Source: Desulfovibrio sp.
Lineage (GTDB): Bacteria; Desulfobacterota; Desulfovibrionia; Desulfovibrionales; Desulfovibrionaceae
Reading direction: 5' to 3'
NCBI GenBank assembly: GCA_014804915.1
Contig: JAAUYW010000110.1
Span: 1 to 5,269 of the forward strand
DNA: 5,269 nucleotides
The translations under genes and the position numbers were made by a program. The notes below the pieces were generated by a model. The model made no database searches and was not told where the DNA came from. It saw only the letters and a program-made list of their open reading frames with translations. Positions 1-5,268 of the stretch are shown here, piece after piece; position 1 is the stretch's first letter, and each line of letters begins with the position of its first letter.

Positions 1-1
1 G

Positions 2-925
2 GTGCAGATCCGCGAGGTTGAAAACGGCTTTCCGACGTCGGTGGTTCTGGCCGAGTGCCTGCTCAGGCCAAACCAGGAAGTGGTCAACGGCAGCCATACG
101 CGCTGCCTGTTCGACTTTCCCCTGCCACTGGAAGCCGGCATGGAATACGCGATCGTCATTCTCTGCAATGACAGCGTAACCGAGCTGTCCATAGCCGAAA
201 TGGGCAAGTTTGACGCAAGCCAGCAAAAATACGTGACCATGCAGCCCTATGTGGTCGGAGTGCTCCTGTCCTCTTCAAATGCCAAGACCTGGACTGCGCA
301 TCAGGACTCGGATCTCGCCTTCCGCCTGCTCAAGGCGAATTTCTCCGCGACCAGCGCCAATATCGAGCTTGGCAATGTAACCCTGCCTGCAGGCACAACC
401 GATATCCTTCTGACTGGCGCGGCCGAGCTGCCTGGCGCGGCCTGCTGGAACGATTATGCCCTTGTCCTGCCCTCCGGCCGCGGCACCCTGGCGCTTACGG
501 ACGGCCAGAGCGTGTCGCTCAACGCGGCTGTTTCCGGCTCCGCGAAACTTACAGCCCGCCTGCATGGCGACAAAAACTTCTCGCCCATTCTCTGGCCAGG
601 CACCCAGATCATCGCTGGCAAGCTGAAAACTTCCGGCGACTATGTCTCGCGCTCGATCCTGACTGGCGGCGCAAACAAGGCGATCCTGATTTTTGACGAG
701 TGGAAGCCCTCAGGCTCGAACATCACCCCGCAAATCCAGATTGACTCTGGCGCGTGGCAGGCGATGACGCTTGCTGAGAGCATCAACCAGGATGACGGCG
801 TTGTCGAGCGCCGCTATGAAAAGCCGCTCTCAAACGCAACCCAGGTCAAGATCAAAATCACCCTCACAGGAACAGCCCAGGCCAGGCCCTGCGTCTATAA
901 CATCCGCCTCATGGCAGTGAAATAA
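2..925 (+). CDS. Phage tail/baseplate protein, C-terminal part (5' end outside window)
   Basis: The frame is open from the left edge. The GTG at position 2 is an internal valine rather than a start, because no ribosome binding site can be seen and the protein begins inside a conserved-looking domain. The first ~115 visible residues match the end of phage tail proteins of the DUF4815-like type: a QIREVENGFP opening, GMEYAIVIL (46-54), QPYVVGVLLSSSN (81-93) and TWTAHQDSDLAFRL (96-109). The remaining ~190 residues are Gly/Ala/Ser/Thr-rich and look like beta-sandwich tail-spike or receptor-facing modules, with no catalytic motif. It would form part of the baseplate or proximal fibre of a contractile-tail (myovirus-like) particle. 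Its stop shares bases with the Shine-Dalgarno of the tail-fibre gene, so the two are probably co-transcribed. The family assignment rests on remembered motif patterns; the truncation is certain. Confidence 0.82.
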   Translation: MQIREVENGFPTSVVLAECLLRPNQEVVNGSHTRCLFDFPLPLEAGMEYAIVILCNDSVTELSIAEMGKFDASQQKYVTMQPYVVGVLLSSSNAKTWTAHQDSDLAFRLLKANFSATSANIELGNVTLPAGTTDILLTGAAELPGAACWNDYALVLPSGRGTLALTDGQSVSLNAAVSGSAKLTARLHGDKNFSPILWPGTQIIAGKLKTSGDYVSRSILTGGANKAILIFDEWKPSGSNITPQIQIDSGAWQAMTLAESINQDDGVVERRYEKPLSNATQVKIKITLTGTAQARPCVYNIRLMAVK

Positions 926-936
926 GGAGAAATATC

Positions 937-1737
937 ATGCCTATCAACGACCGCACCACAAATTTTGACCTGCCCCTGCCGCATCCGGACAACCATATGA
1001 ATGAAGACTGCGGGCGTATCCGGGACGCGCTGATTGGCGTGGATGCGGAAATGAAGAAGCTGGAGGAAAAGGCCGCAACCGCTGCCACCAAGACCGCGCT
1101 TGACGCCGTGAAGGTCACAGCCGACGCCGCTTTGCCCAAGACAACAGCGGCCAGCACTTACGCAACCAAAACCGAAACAGCGGCAATCAAGGCCACAGCC
1201 GACGCCGCCGCCACCAAGACCGCGCTTGACGCCGTGAAGGCGACTGCGGACGGAGCGTTGCAGAAGAGCGGCGGGGAGATGACGGGGGATATAAATTTTC
1301 GACCCGTTCCAGGCACAAAACCTAATTTCAATGTAGCCGTTTATGATGATAATGATTTGCGAGTTGCTGCTTTTCGCGGCGGAATTAGAGATGATGATAG
1401 CCGGTATTCATCCTTGATTGGTTTTGACCACGCAGGCGTATATCGAACAAGTGTTACTGTAAACATTGAAAAAAATGGTGAATATTATACCACCTACGCC
1501 ACCTGCCCCCCGCCCCGCTCAGATAATTATGGTAACGATATCGTTACCGCAAAAGCACTCAAAGACTTCGCAATCCAGCAGCTCACAACCGACCGCATTG
1601 CCTCAATCGCGAACAACACAGCCAAGCTGCCAGACGGCGGCACATGGGCCTGCATGGGGGCAAACGCCGCCAATGTAAAAATCTGCGCGGGCGGCACAGC
1701 GCCCGGCTTTGTCTGCAACGCATTTCGCGTAGCCTAA
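937..1737 (+). CDS. Phage tail fibre protein
   Basis: This is a 266-residue fibre. The ATG at 937 follows AAGGAG (924-929) with a 7-base gap. Residues 1-30 (NDRTTNFDLPLPHPDNHMNEDCGRIRDAL region) resemble the N-terminal attachment segment of Mu/P2-type fibres. Residues 33-110 are an Ala/Lys/Thr/Asp-rich helical shaft, probably a trimeric coiled coil, with two copies of the peptide ATKTALDAVK. GGEMTGDI (112-119) is the classic fibre GG-x-MTG-x-I motif that begins a beta-structured distal region. GNDIVTAKALKDF (199-211) resembles the segment before the tip in many fibres. The C-terminus is Gly/Ala/Cys-rich and probably forms the receptor-binding tip. GC content falls from about 64% in the shaft to about 40% at 1291-1500, which suggests a swapped-in distal domain. 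The gene sits between the tail protein and the assembly protein, as expected. Confidence 0.85.
   Translation: MPINDRTTNFDLPLPHPDNHMNEDCGRIRDALIGVDAEMKKLEEKAATAATKTALDAVKVTADAALPKTTAASTYATKTETAAIKATADAAATKTALDAVKATADGALQKSGGEMTGDINFRPVPGTKPNFNVAVYDDNDLRVAAFRGGIRDDDSRYSSLIGFDHAGVYRTSVTVNIEKNGEYYTTYATCPPPRSDNYGNDIVTAKALKDFAIQQLTTDRIASIANNTAKLPDGGTWACMGANAANVKICAGGTAPGFVCNAFRVA
1084..1240 (+). repeat. Pair of 31-bp direct repeats within the fibre shaft
   Basis: Positions 1084-1114 and 1210-1240 are identical over 31 bases and lie 126 bp (42 codons) apart, in the same reading frame. Both encode ATKTALDAVK. A shorter shared block (15 bases, at 1116-1130 and 1194-1208) encodes a T-A-D-A-A step. The repeats are protein-level shaft repeats that remain near-identical in DNA, so recombination between them could lengthen or shorten the shaft by 42 residues without breaking the frame. 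Confidence 0.85.
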
Positions 1738-1749
1738 AGGAGCAAGACC

Positions 1750-2355
1750 ATGAGCAAGAATATTGAAGCAGCCGAAACCGCGGAAATGGAAATGTTGCCT
1801 GAAATGGAACAGGAATGCGGGCCGTATGTGATTACTGACGCGACCATTATCGAGCAGCGGCCAGACGGCAGCTATGTTCTGGACGGCATTTATCATGTGG
1901 CTCTTGCGCCGGAATTTGAAAAGCTAATCGAGCGCATTGAAAAGGTTGTGGCCGAGCAGCCCGAGCGGCTGGTAAAGTTGCCGGAGTCCAGCGCGGAAGA
2001 ACTCCTGGCCGAAGCCCGCGCCGCAAAACTGGAAGAGCTTGGACTGGCTTTTGACGCGGCCACGCTCAAGCCCACCTGCGAAGTTGACGGGCTTGTCATT
2101 GACGCCAACGACACGGCCAATACCAACGTGGACGGCCTGATCAAGAAGCTGCAAGCCCTTGGCAGCGAGGGGCCGGTTGAGTTCTGCCTTGCGGACAATT
2201 CCACTGCCAATGTCGATCTGGCTACGCTCAAAAAATTTCAGCTTGCAATCATCGACAACGGCCAGCGGCTTTACGCCCAAAAGTGGGCCTTGCGCACCCA
2301 GATCGAGGCCGCGCAGGACGAGGCCAGCCTTGCCGCTATCCAGATTGGCTTTTAG
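1750..2355 (+). CDS. Phage tail-fibre assembly protein, DUF4376-like
   Basis: This is a 201-residue acidic protein. The ATG at 1750 follows AAAGGAG (1736-1742), 12 bases after the fibre stop. Residues 24-60 (PYVITDATIIEQRPDGSYVLDG region) form a short beta-rich head like the N-terminus of fibre assembly proteins. Residues 55-105 are a charged helix rich in Glu/Ala/Lys. From about residue 108 to the end, the segments VIDANDTANTNVDGL, VEFCLADNSTANVDL and the helix ending WALRTQIEAAQDEASLAAIQ follow the DUF4376 pattern: a substrate-like strand, 'DN' with a polar turn, then an antiparallel helix with a K-x-x-I-x-A-A end. Such proteins usually follow the fibre gene and are thought to help fold or trimerise it. 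The role is inferred from family and position. Confidence 0.75.
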   Translation: MSKNIEAAETAEMEMLPEMEQECGPYVITDATIIEQRPDGSYVLDGIYHVALAPEFEKLIERIEKVVAEQPERLVKLPESSAEELLAEARAAKLEELGLAFDAATLKPTCEVDGLVIDANDTANTNVDGLIKKLQALGSEGPVEFCLADNSTANVDLATLKKFQLAIIDNGQRLYAQKWALRTQIEAAQDEASLAAIQIGF

Positions 2356-2369
2356 GCAGGAGGCCAAAC

Positions 2370-2624
2370 ATGCCCTGCACGATGTCCTATTTTCACGCCC
2401 TTGGCGTGGCTTTTGACCAGCTTGGCAATGCCATTTTGCGCGGCTGGCCTGACGAAACCCTCTCCTCCCGCGCGCACCGCAGACGCTGCCAGGGCAAGCC
2501 CGGCGTTGCCTGCGCAATAGACCGCCTCTTCTTCTGGGACCGCGAAGGCGAAAAGCGCCACTGCGAACTTAGCTTTGAGAGCGAGCGCAAGGGCAGACAG
2601 CTGCCGCCGGAAGCGCGCGGCTGA
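2370..2624 (+). CDS. Small conserved-looking phage protein, function unknown
   Basis: This 84-residue basic protein starts at the ATG at 2370. That start is chosen because a full AGGAGG (2358-2363) lies 6 bases upstream; the frame stays open further 5' but overlaps the previous gene. The protein has an N-terminal amphipathic segment (SYFHALGVAFDQLGNAILRG), a WPDETLSSRAHR block at about residues 26-37, and a C-terminal FFWDREGEKRHCELSFESE block. This combination (an F-D-Q/L-N-A helix, then P-D-E-T-(I/L)-S-(A/S)-R, then a 'HC' near the end) resembles short proteins found near tail and lysis genes in many phages, often annotated inconsistently. No transmembrane segment or enzyme motif is obvious. 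It is the last gene before the module's terminator. I do not assign a function. Confidence 0.75.
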   Translation: MPCTMSYFHALGVAFDQLGNAILRGWPDETLSSRAHRRRCQGKPGVACAIDRLFFWDREGEKRHCELSFESERKGRQLPPEARG

Positions 2625-2651
2625 AATCCCGCATCTGGCAAAACTTTTTTT

Positions 2652-2682
2652 CGCGCCCCGGCTGCCTAGGGCGCGTTTTTTT
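2652..2682 (+). terminator. Intrinsic terminator of the tail module
   Basis: A 7-bp perfect GC-rich stem (CGCGCCC at 2652-2658 with GGGCGCG at 2669-2675) encloses a 10-base loop and is followed at once by seven T (2676-2682). It lies 27 bases after the last phage gene and points along the + strand. A second seven-T run precedes the stem at 2645-2651. No A tract precedes the hairpin, so it should work in one direction only. Confidence 0.88.
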
Positions 2683-2762
2683 GCGCTATTCAGTCAAAAA
2701 ACGGCGCTCACATTTTAGATATAAGCCACGATCTTTTTTTTCGAATACCATAATTCATCTTC

Positions 2763-2843
2763 GGCTTTCGCAAGCCACAGACTGAATCAGGCCTGGTAAT
2801 GGCTATGCCGGCCTTCTCAAAAGGCCGAAAATCGGGTTTTTTT
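2763..2843 (+). other. Hairpin-rich intergenic stretch; possible small RNA or second terminator
   Basis: The gene-free stretch 2625-3027 is about 400 bases. Apart from the terminator and promoter, it holds a GGCTT/AAGCC hairpin with a TCGC loop (2763-2776) and a CGGCCTT/AAGGCCG hairpin with a 5-base loop (2809-2827). A short CCGA/TCGG hairpin (2825-2835) overlaps the second hairpin's 3' arm and runs almost directly into seven T (2837-2843). The last two hairpins cannot both form, which is an attenuator-like arrangement. A further run of eight T lies at 2734-2741. I found no convincing promoter for a separate transcript, so this is a candidate only. Confidence 0.3.
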
Positions 2844-2962
2844 CGCAATTTTCCGGCAGCGGCCGCGGATTTTGCTCCCAGACCAGATAAAACATGCCTG
2901 ATCCTGTCAATTCCAGCCTGATGGATATTGCTTATAACTACTTGATTTTATTGATTATTTTC

Positions 2963-2991
2963 TTGACAGACGGCCACATTAAGGCTATATT
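2963..2991 (+). promoter_or_regulatory. Sigma70-type promoter for the 98-aa gene
   Basis: A perfect -35 box TTGACA (2963-2968) is separated by 17 bases from TATATT (2986-2991), a 5/6 match to the -10 consensus. AT-rich sequence with TTGATT repeats lies just upstream of the -35 and could act as an UP element. The start codon is about 30 bases downstream of the predicted transcript start. It probably also drives the J-domain gene, which has no good promoter of its own. Confidence 0.85.
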
Positions 2992-2999
2992 TCCCTTAA
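2979..2999. promoter_or_regulatory. Possible operator overlapping the -10 box
   Basis: TTAAGG (2979-2984) and CCTTAA (2994-2999) form a perfect 6-bp inverted repeat with a 9-base spacer. The spacer contains the whole -10 hexamer. A dimeric repressor bound here would block RNA polymerase. The symmetry and position are seen directly; regulator binding is inferred. Confidence 0.4.
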
Positions 3000-3027
3000 C
3001 GAAACCAGCAACAAACGAGGCGGAAAA

Positions 3028-3324
3028 ATGTTGTATCAGGAATTTCTCAGACTCTCGGGCTCGACAAGGGAAGAATGTTCCCTGGAGGCATATGCCAGGA
3101 TCATCGAGCCTGCATATATGCAAAATGACCTGCTGTTTCCGGACAAGGAAGCGGTTGTGGAGCACTGGCGCCGTTTTGGTCTGCTTGGTTTCAGCAAGAA
3201 AATGACTGACACGTTGAGCAGCGCGGTCCTTTCTATCAGGGAGGCGTTAAGATACGCCACGCGCCCGAAAGGCAGCATGGAGGAATTTGCGAATTTCATT
3301 GCCGGCAAGGTCGGCGCAAGATAG
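3028..3324 (+). CDS. Small helical protein of unknown function
   Basis: This is a 98-residue protein. The ATG at 3028 has a GAGG (3017-3020) 7 bases upstream and sits at the right distance from a near-consensus promoter. The sequence is predominantly helical and soluble, with no signal peptide or membrane segment. The N-terminal block reads YQEFLRLSG, then a Glu/Cys-Ser turn, then YARIIEPAYMQNDLLFPDKEAV (about residues 22-43) and an EHWRRFGLL segment. The Y-x-x-I-(I)-E-P-x-Y-M followed by D and K resembles short proteins seen in phages and conjugative elements, but I cannot name a family. The C-terminal third (SSAVLSIREALRYATRP region) is a basic amphipathic helix that could bind nucleic acid or a partner. 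It stands alone between its own promoter and the J-domain gene, so an accessory (cargo) role within a prophage is likely. Confidence 0.8.
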   Translation: MLYQEFLRLSGSTREECSLEAYARIIEPAYMQNDLLFPDKEAVVEHWRRFGLLGFSKKMTDTLSSAVLSIREALRYATRPKGSMEEFANFIAGKVGAR

Positions 3325-3330
3325 GACTTC

Positions 3331-3365
3331 AAAAAAAGCCCGGCCTGGAAAAATCCAAACCGGGC
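3331..3365 (-). terminator. Terminator-like hairpin facing the minus strand
   Basis: GCCCGG (3338-3343) pairs with CCGGGC (3360-3365), and an inner TGGA/TCCA stem (3346-3349 with 3354-3357) has an AAAA loop. Seven A (3331-3337) precede the hairpin on the + strand, so on the - strand the hairpin is followed by seven T. On the + strand no T run follows, only CTCGG. The polarity is therefore for leftward transcription, although both flanking genes read rightward. Confidence 0.6.
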
Positions 3366-3434
3366 CTCGGAGCCGGAGCCCCGCATTGACAGGCAGACTC
3401 TGGCTCCCTGGCCTGCAAAAGTCAAGGAGCGATC

Positions 3435-3977
3435 ATGTTTTTCAAAGGAATTGAAACTCTCGAGCAGCTCAGGAAGGCATACCGTGAACTGGCGATGGCT
3501 CATCACCCCGATCATGGCGGCGATGTCAAAACCATGCAGGCAATCAATGCCGAATACCAGCGGCTTGTGAAAATCCTGCCTGATATTCCGGAACCGGACC
3601 TGGCGGCAGGGAATGCGGGCAAGCCGGATAGCGGGCGGCCCTGCAATCCGGGTTTGCGCTCCTATCGGCGCACGACTGCGGGCGGCGCAAATCCAGGGCG
3701 CGTTCGTCTGGCAAGCCCGCGGCTCAGCCACGAGCTGGTCTGCCAGATCGTGAAAACGCTTTTTCTTTACGGCGACTGGCAGGGCGAAATCCGCGAATTT
3801 TACAGGCGCGTTTGCGATGCCATTGATCCCGGCCAGGCACGCGGCTATCAGGATTATGTTTTCAACAGGAAAATCGCGAAGTCGAGCTTGAAATTTTTGC
3901 AGGAGAAGATTTTTCCGCAGTTCTGCACGGGCGAGCTGATCGCGCTTGCGAAAACCGCGCGAGCCAGACTGGCATAG
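3435..3977 (+). CDS. J-domain (DnaJ-like) protein with unique C-terminal domain
   Basis: This is a 180-residue protein. The ATG at 3435 follows AAGGAG (3424-3429) by 5 bases. Residues ~8-48 form a compact J-domain: helix II (LEQLRKAYRELAMAHH), the diagnostic HPD at 24-26 followed by HGGD, and helix III (MQAINAEYQRLVK). J-domains stimulate the ATPase of DnaK-type Hsp70 chaperones, and the intact HPD implies this activity is kept. There is no Gly/Phe region or CxxCxGxG zinc finger, so it is not a housekeeping DnaJ (about 375 aa) but a minimal type with a private substrate domain. A Gly/Pro/Arg-rich linker spans about 51-95. A helical basic C-terminus (SHELVCQIVKTLF to the end) has no family I recognise. 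It lies 110 bases after the 98-aa gene and before a strong terminator, so it probably belongs to the same transcript. It may redirect host chaperones for phage or element functions. Confidence 0.85.
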   Translation: MFFKGIETLEQLRKAYRELAMAHHPDHGGDVKTMQAINAEYQRLVKILPDIPEPDLAAGNAGKPDSGRPCNPGLRSYRRTTAGGANPGRVRLASPRLSHELVCQIVKTLFLYGDWQGEIREFYRRVCDAIDPGQARGYQDYVFNRKIAKSSLKFLQEKIFPQFCTGELIALAKTARARLA

Positions 3978-4000
3978 GAGAAGCTGGCATAAAGGCAATG

Positions 4001-4024
4001 GCCCCGCGCGAAGCGGGGCTTTTT
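4001..4024 (+). terminator. Intrinsic terminator after the J-domain gene
   Basis: A 7-bp perfect stem (GCCCCGC at 4001-4007 with GCGGGGC at 4013-4019) has a GCGAA loop and is followed directly by five T (4020-4024). It points along the + strand. It overlaps the stop codon of the convergent minus-strand gene. No T run follows it on the minus strand, so it does not clearly terminate that operon. Confidence 0.88.
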
Positions 4025-4448
4025 ATTGGAGCGAAAGATATATCTCACGAATTAACTGAGTCGAACATCGCATAATGCCTTTTAAGATTGGTGAGGTTGA
4101 ATCCTGACATCTAAAGCTGGCAGTTTGGAAATTGTTATAAGTAATTGCTTTGCTAAAATTATTGAATGAATTGATCTCCAGCTTTTTAATCTGGACACTA
4201 ATCAGGCCGAGCTTCATTGCCAATCTTTCAAGGTTTTTAATTATCTCCTCTTCAGCTTCAGGGTCTCTATTTTGTGCCTTATGATAGACTAATCCCTGTT
4301 TCTCTAGTTTTTCAATGTCAGGGATCAGGCTTAAAGCAAGTTTTCGCCATTCAGATCTTTGTTCTCTAGCAATTGAAAATCGGTGTACAGCATACCATCC
4401 TCCTGGCACCATCAACAATTGTAGCAGGATTACCATGAATTCAGGCAT
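4023..4448 (-). CDS. Small membrane-anchored protein, function unknown
   Basis: This is a 141-residue protein. The ATG at 4448 is 3 bases after the stop of the STAS-like gene, so the two are very likely co-transcribed. No strong Shine-Dalgarno is visible, and a second ATG (Met5, at 4436) is possible. Residues ~4-21 (FMVILLQLLMVPGGWYAV) form one hydrophobic segment followed by positive charges (HRF, AREQR), consistent with a single N-terminal membrane anchor and a cytoplasmic C-terminus. Residues ~38-95 are charged helices (PDIEKLEKQGLVYHK, DPEAEEEIIKNLERLAMKLG) with coiled-coil character. The last ~50 residues are polar with two Cys. I recognise no family. It is the third gene of an ATPase/STAS-like/membrane cluster and could tether that pair to the membrane or act as its effector. 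The stop overlaps the opposing terminator. GC is about 36% in sampled rows, much lower than the phage genes. Confidence 0.72.
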   Translation of the reverse strand: MPEFMVILLQLLMVPGGWYAVHRFSIAREQRSEWRKLALSLIPDIEKLEKQGLVYHKAQNRDPEAEEEIIKNLERLAMKLGLISVQIKKLEINSFNNFSKAITYNNFQTASFRCQDSTSPILKGIMRCSTQLIREIYLSLQ

Positions 4449-4451
4449 AAC

Positions 4452-4757
4452 TCAGTTGGCGTTTTTGATATACTCTGTTATCTCATCCTGTAAGCCTGGC
4501 CGAGAAGTGATAAGCCTGATTTTGCTCAGAATCATCTGGGGGGAAAAACCCTTTCTTACCAATCCGCCGAATACTTCTTCCAAAAAAGAGGAGCCGTATC
4601 CTCTGGTCCCATCCAGTTCGATCCGGATTGGCTCATCTTTCTGAAGTAGGGGCACAAGAAAGGATTCTCTAAATTCCTGGCCGCTTTTGGGACCATCCTC
4701 AGGATACCTGCCGCCTGGATAGAGAGAAAAATCGTTAGCTATATTTATCGTAGTCAT
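4452..4757 (-). CDS. STAS-like domain protein (DUF4325)
   Basis: This is a 101-residue single-domain protein. I choose the ATG at 4757 over one at 4784 because it forms an ATGA overlap with the ATPase stop (4754-4756), is preceded by GGAG about 10 bases upstream, and gives an N-terminus starting just before the conserved strand. Landmarks are FSLYPGGRYPEDGP (10-23), SGQEFRESFLVPLL (25-38) and the hallmark LDGTRGYGSSFLEEVFGGL (48-66). These match the DUF4325/STAS-like family, which resembles anti-anti-sigma factors (SpoIIAA/RsbV) and is commonly encoded beside a GHKL ATPase. Ser56 or Ser57 in GYGSSF lies roughly where RsbV-type proteins carry their phosphorylated Ser; this parallel is inferred. 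The partner is most likely the adjacent ATPase, with translational coupling giving matched amounts. The function of the family is not settled. Confidence 0.85.
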   Translation of the reverse strand: MTTINIANDFSLYPGGRYPEDGPKSGQEFRESFLVPLLQKDEPIRIELDGTRGYGSSFLEEVFGGLVRKGFSPQMILSKIRLITSRPGLQDEITEYIKNAN

Positions 4758-5134
4758 GGTTTGGGCTCCAATGGCAATTCCCATGCAATCATTGTTCCGG
4801 GGAAAGGGGTTTTATAATTCCTGATTTGCGTCTGCCTATTATGAATGGCAAGATGACCGCATCCTGAATGAATAATAAGTATTCCCCTGTCATCCATTTT
4901 CGCAATTTGCGCGATCATGTTCAAGCCGTTGCCCCGATAGGATTGACGGGTTCGGCTGGTAGGCCTGTCAACTGCGCCCCTTATGAGTTGTGCGTCAATG
5001 ACTCCTTTGAATAAGCCGCTAATTTGGGTGGCTACAACATTGTGAGTCAGGGGAAGCGTACGTGGTATTCCAACGCCGAGATCACACACAGCTACAGTAA
5101 GGCGTCTATTCTTACTTGAGAAAACATCCACCAC
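4754..5134 (-). CDS. GHKL (HATPase_c) ATPase, C-terminal portion of a frameshifted gene
   Basis: This open frame carries the downstream half of a GHKL ATP-binding domain like those of RsbW/SpoIIAB anti-sigma kinases and histidine kinases. The G1 box is CDLGVGIP (D18, G20, G22), and the G2-type glycine loop is YRGNGLNM (G68, G70). The region 30-65 between them forms the expected lid. The C-terminal strands (GILIIHSGCGHLAIHN and PGTMIAWELPL) complete the fold. The frame begins at a GTG (5134) just after an in-frame TGA (5144-5146), lacks any N-box, and has no convincing ribosome binding site, so it is unlikely to be a complete gene. The missing N-box lies upstream in the neighbouring frame. It overlaps the STAS-like start by ATGA. 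Without the N-box, this fragment alone should not bind ATP properly. Confidence 0.75.
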   Translation of the reverse strand: MVDVFSSKNRRLTVAVCDLGVGIPRTLPLTHNVVATQISGLFKGVIDAQLIRGAVDRPTSRTRQSYRGNGLNMIAQIAKMDDRGILIIHSGCGHLAIHNRQTQIRNYKTPFPGTMIAWELPLEPKP

Positions 5135-5268
5135 TGAGTTATATCATGCCTTACAGGTGATAGATCTCTTGGGATTATGTATGCATGCCTTGCTGAATTT
5201 ATGGTAGCTTCAATGCACCCACCGAAGATGTCTATCTCACCTTTTTCCAGCATTGGCAATTCAGTATA
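5092..5268 (-). pseudogene. N-terminal (N-box) portion of the same frameshifted GHKL ATPase, 5' end outside window
   Basis: This 58-codon frame is open from the right edge to a TAG at 5092-5094. It contains FGGCIEATINSARHAY (visible residues 15-30), whose E..xN..xHAY pattern is the N-box of GHKL ATPases (Mg2+/ATP-binding Glu and Asn), and then ITQWWMFS, typical of the strand just before the G1 box. After MFS the frame continues for about nine residues with no family character and stops. The other frame resumes the family pattern at SSKNRRLTVAVCDLGVGIP. One extra T in the TTTT run (5121-5124) would join the two as WWMFFSSKNRRL without a gap, so the gene most likely lost one base. The true start lies beyond the window. 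Confidence 0.7.

Noticed and set aside
2..4. GTG at the left edge as the true start of the tail protein
   Set aside because: The sequence at the edge is the middle of a conserved tail domain and no ribosome binding site can be seen, so the gene is truncated by the window.
1291..1737. Diversity-generating retroelement variable region in the fibre tip
   Set aside because: No template repeat, reverse transcriptase or matching near-copy is present in the window, so the composition shift alone does not support it.
1924..2517. A 197-codon open frame on the minus strand
   Set aside because: It is antisense to the assembly gene and the small phage gene, both with strong ribosome binding sites, and its translation shows no family pattern.
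2894..3205. A 103-codon plus-strand frame starting upstream of the cassette promoter
   Set aside because: Its start precedes the predicted promoter, it has no ribosome binding site, and it overlaps the 98-aa gene in another frame.
3386..3415. Separate promoter for the J-domain gene (TTGACA at 3386-3391)
   Set aside because: No acceptable -10 hexamer occurs 16-18 bases downstream; the sequence there is GC-rich.
3036..3998. A 320-codon open frame on the minus strand
   Set aside because: It lies antisense to two genes with good Shine-Dalgarno sites and, for one, an unmistakable HPD J-domain. Its own translation has no recognisable domain and is Arg/Ala/Leu-rich, as expected for the shadow of GC-rich coding DNA. 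The minus-strand terminator-like hairpin also falls inside it.
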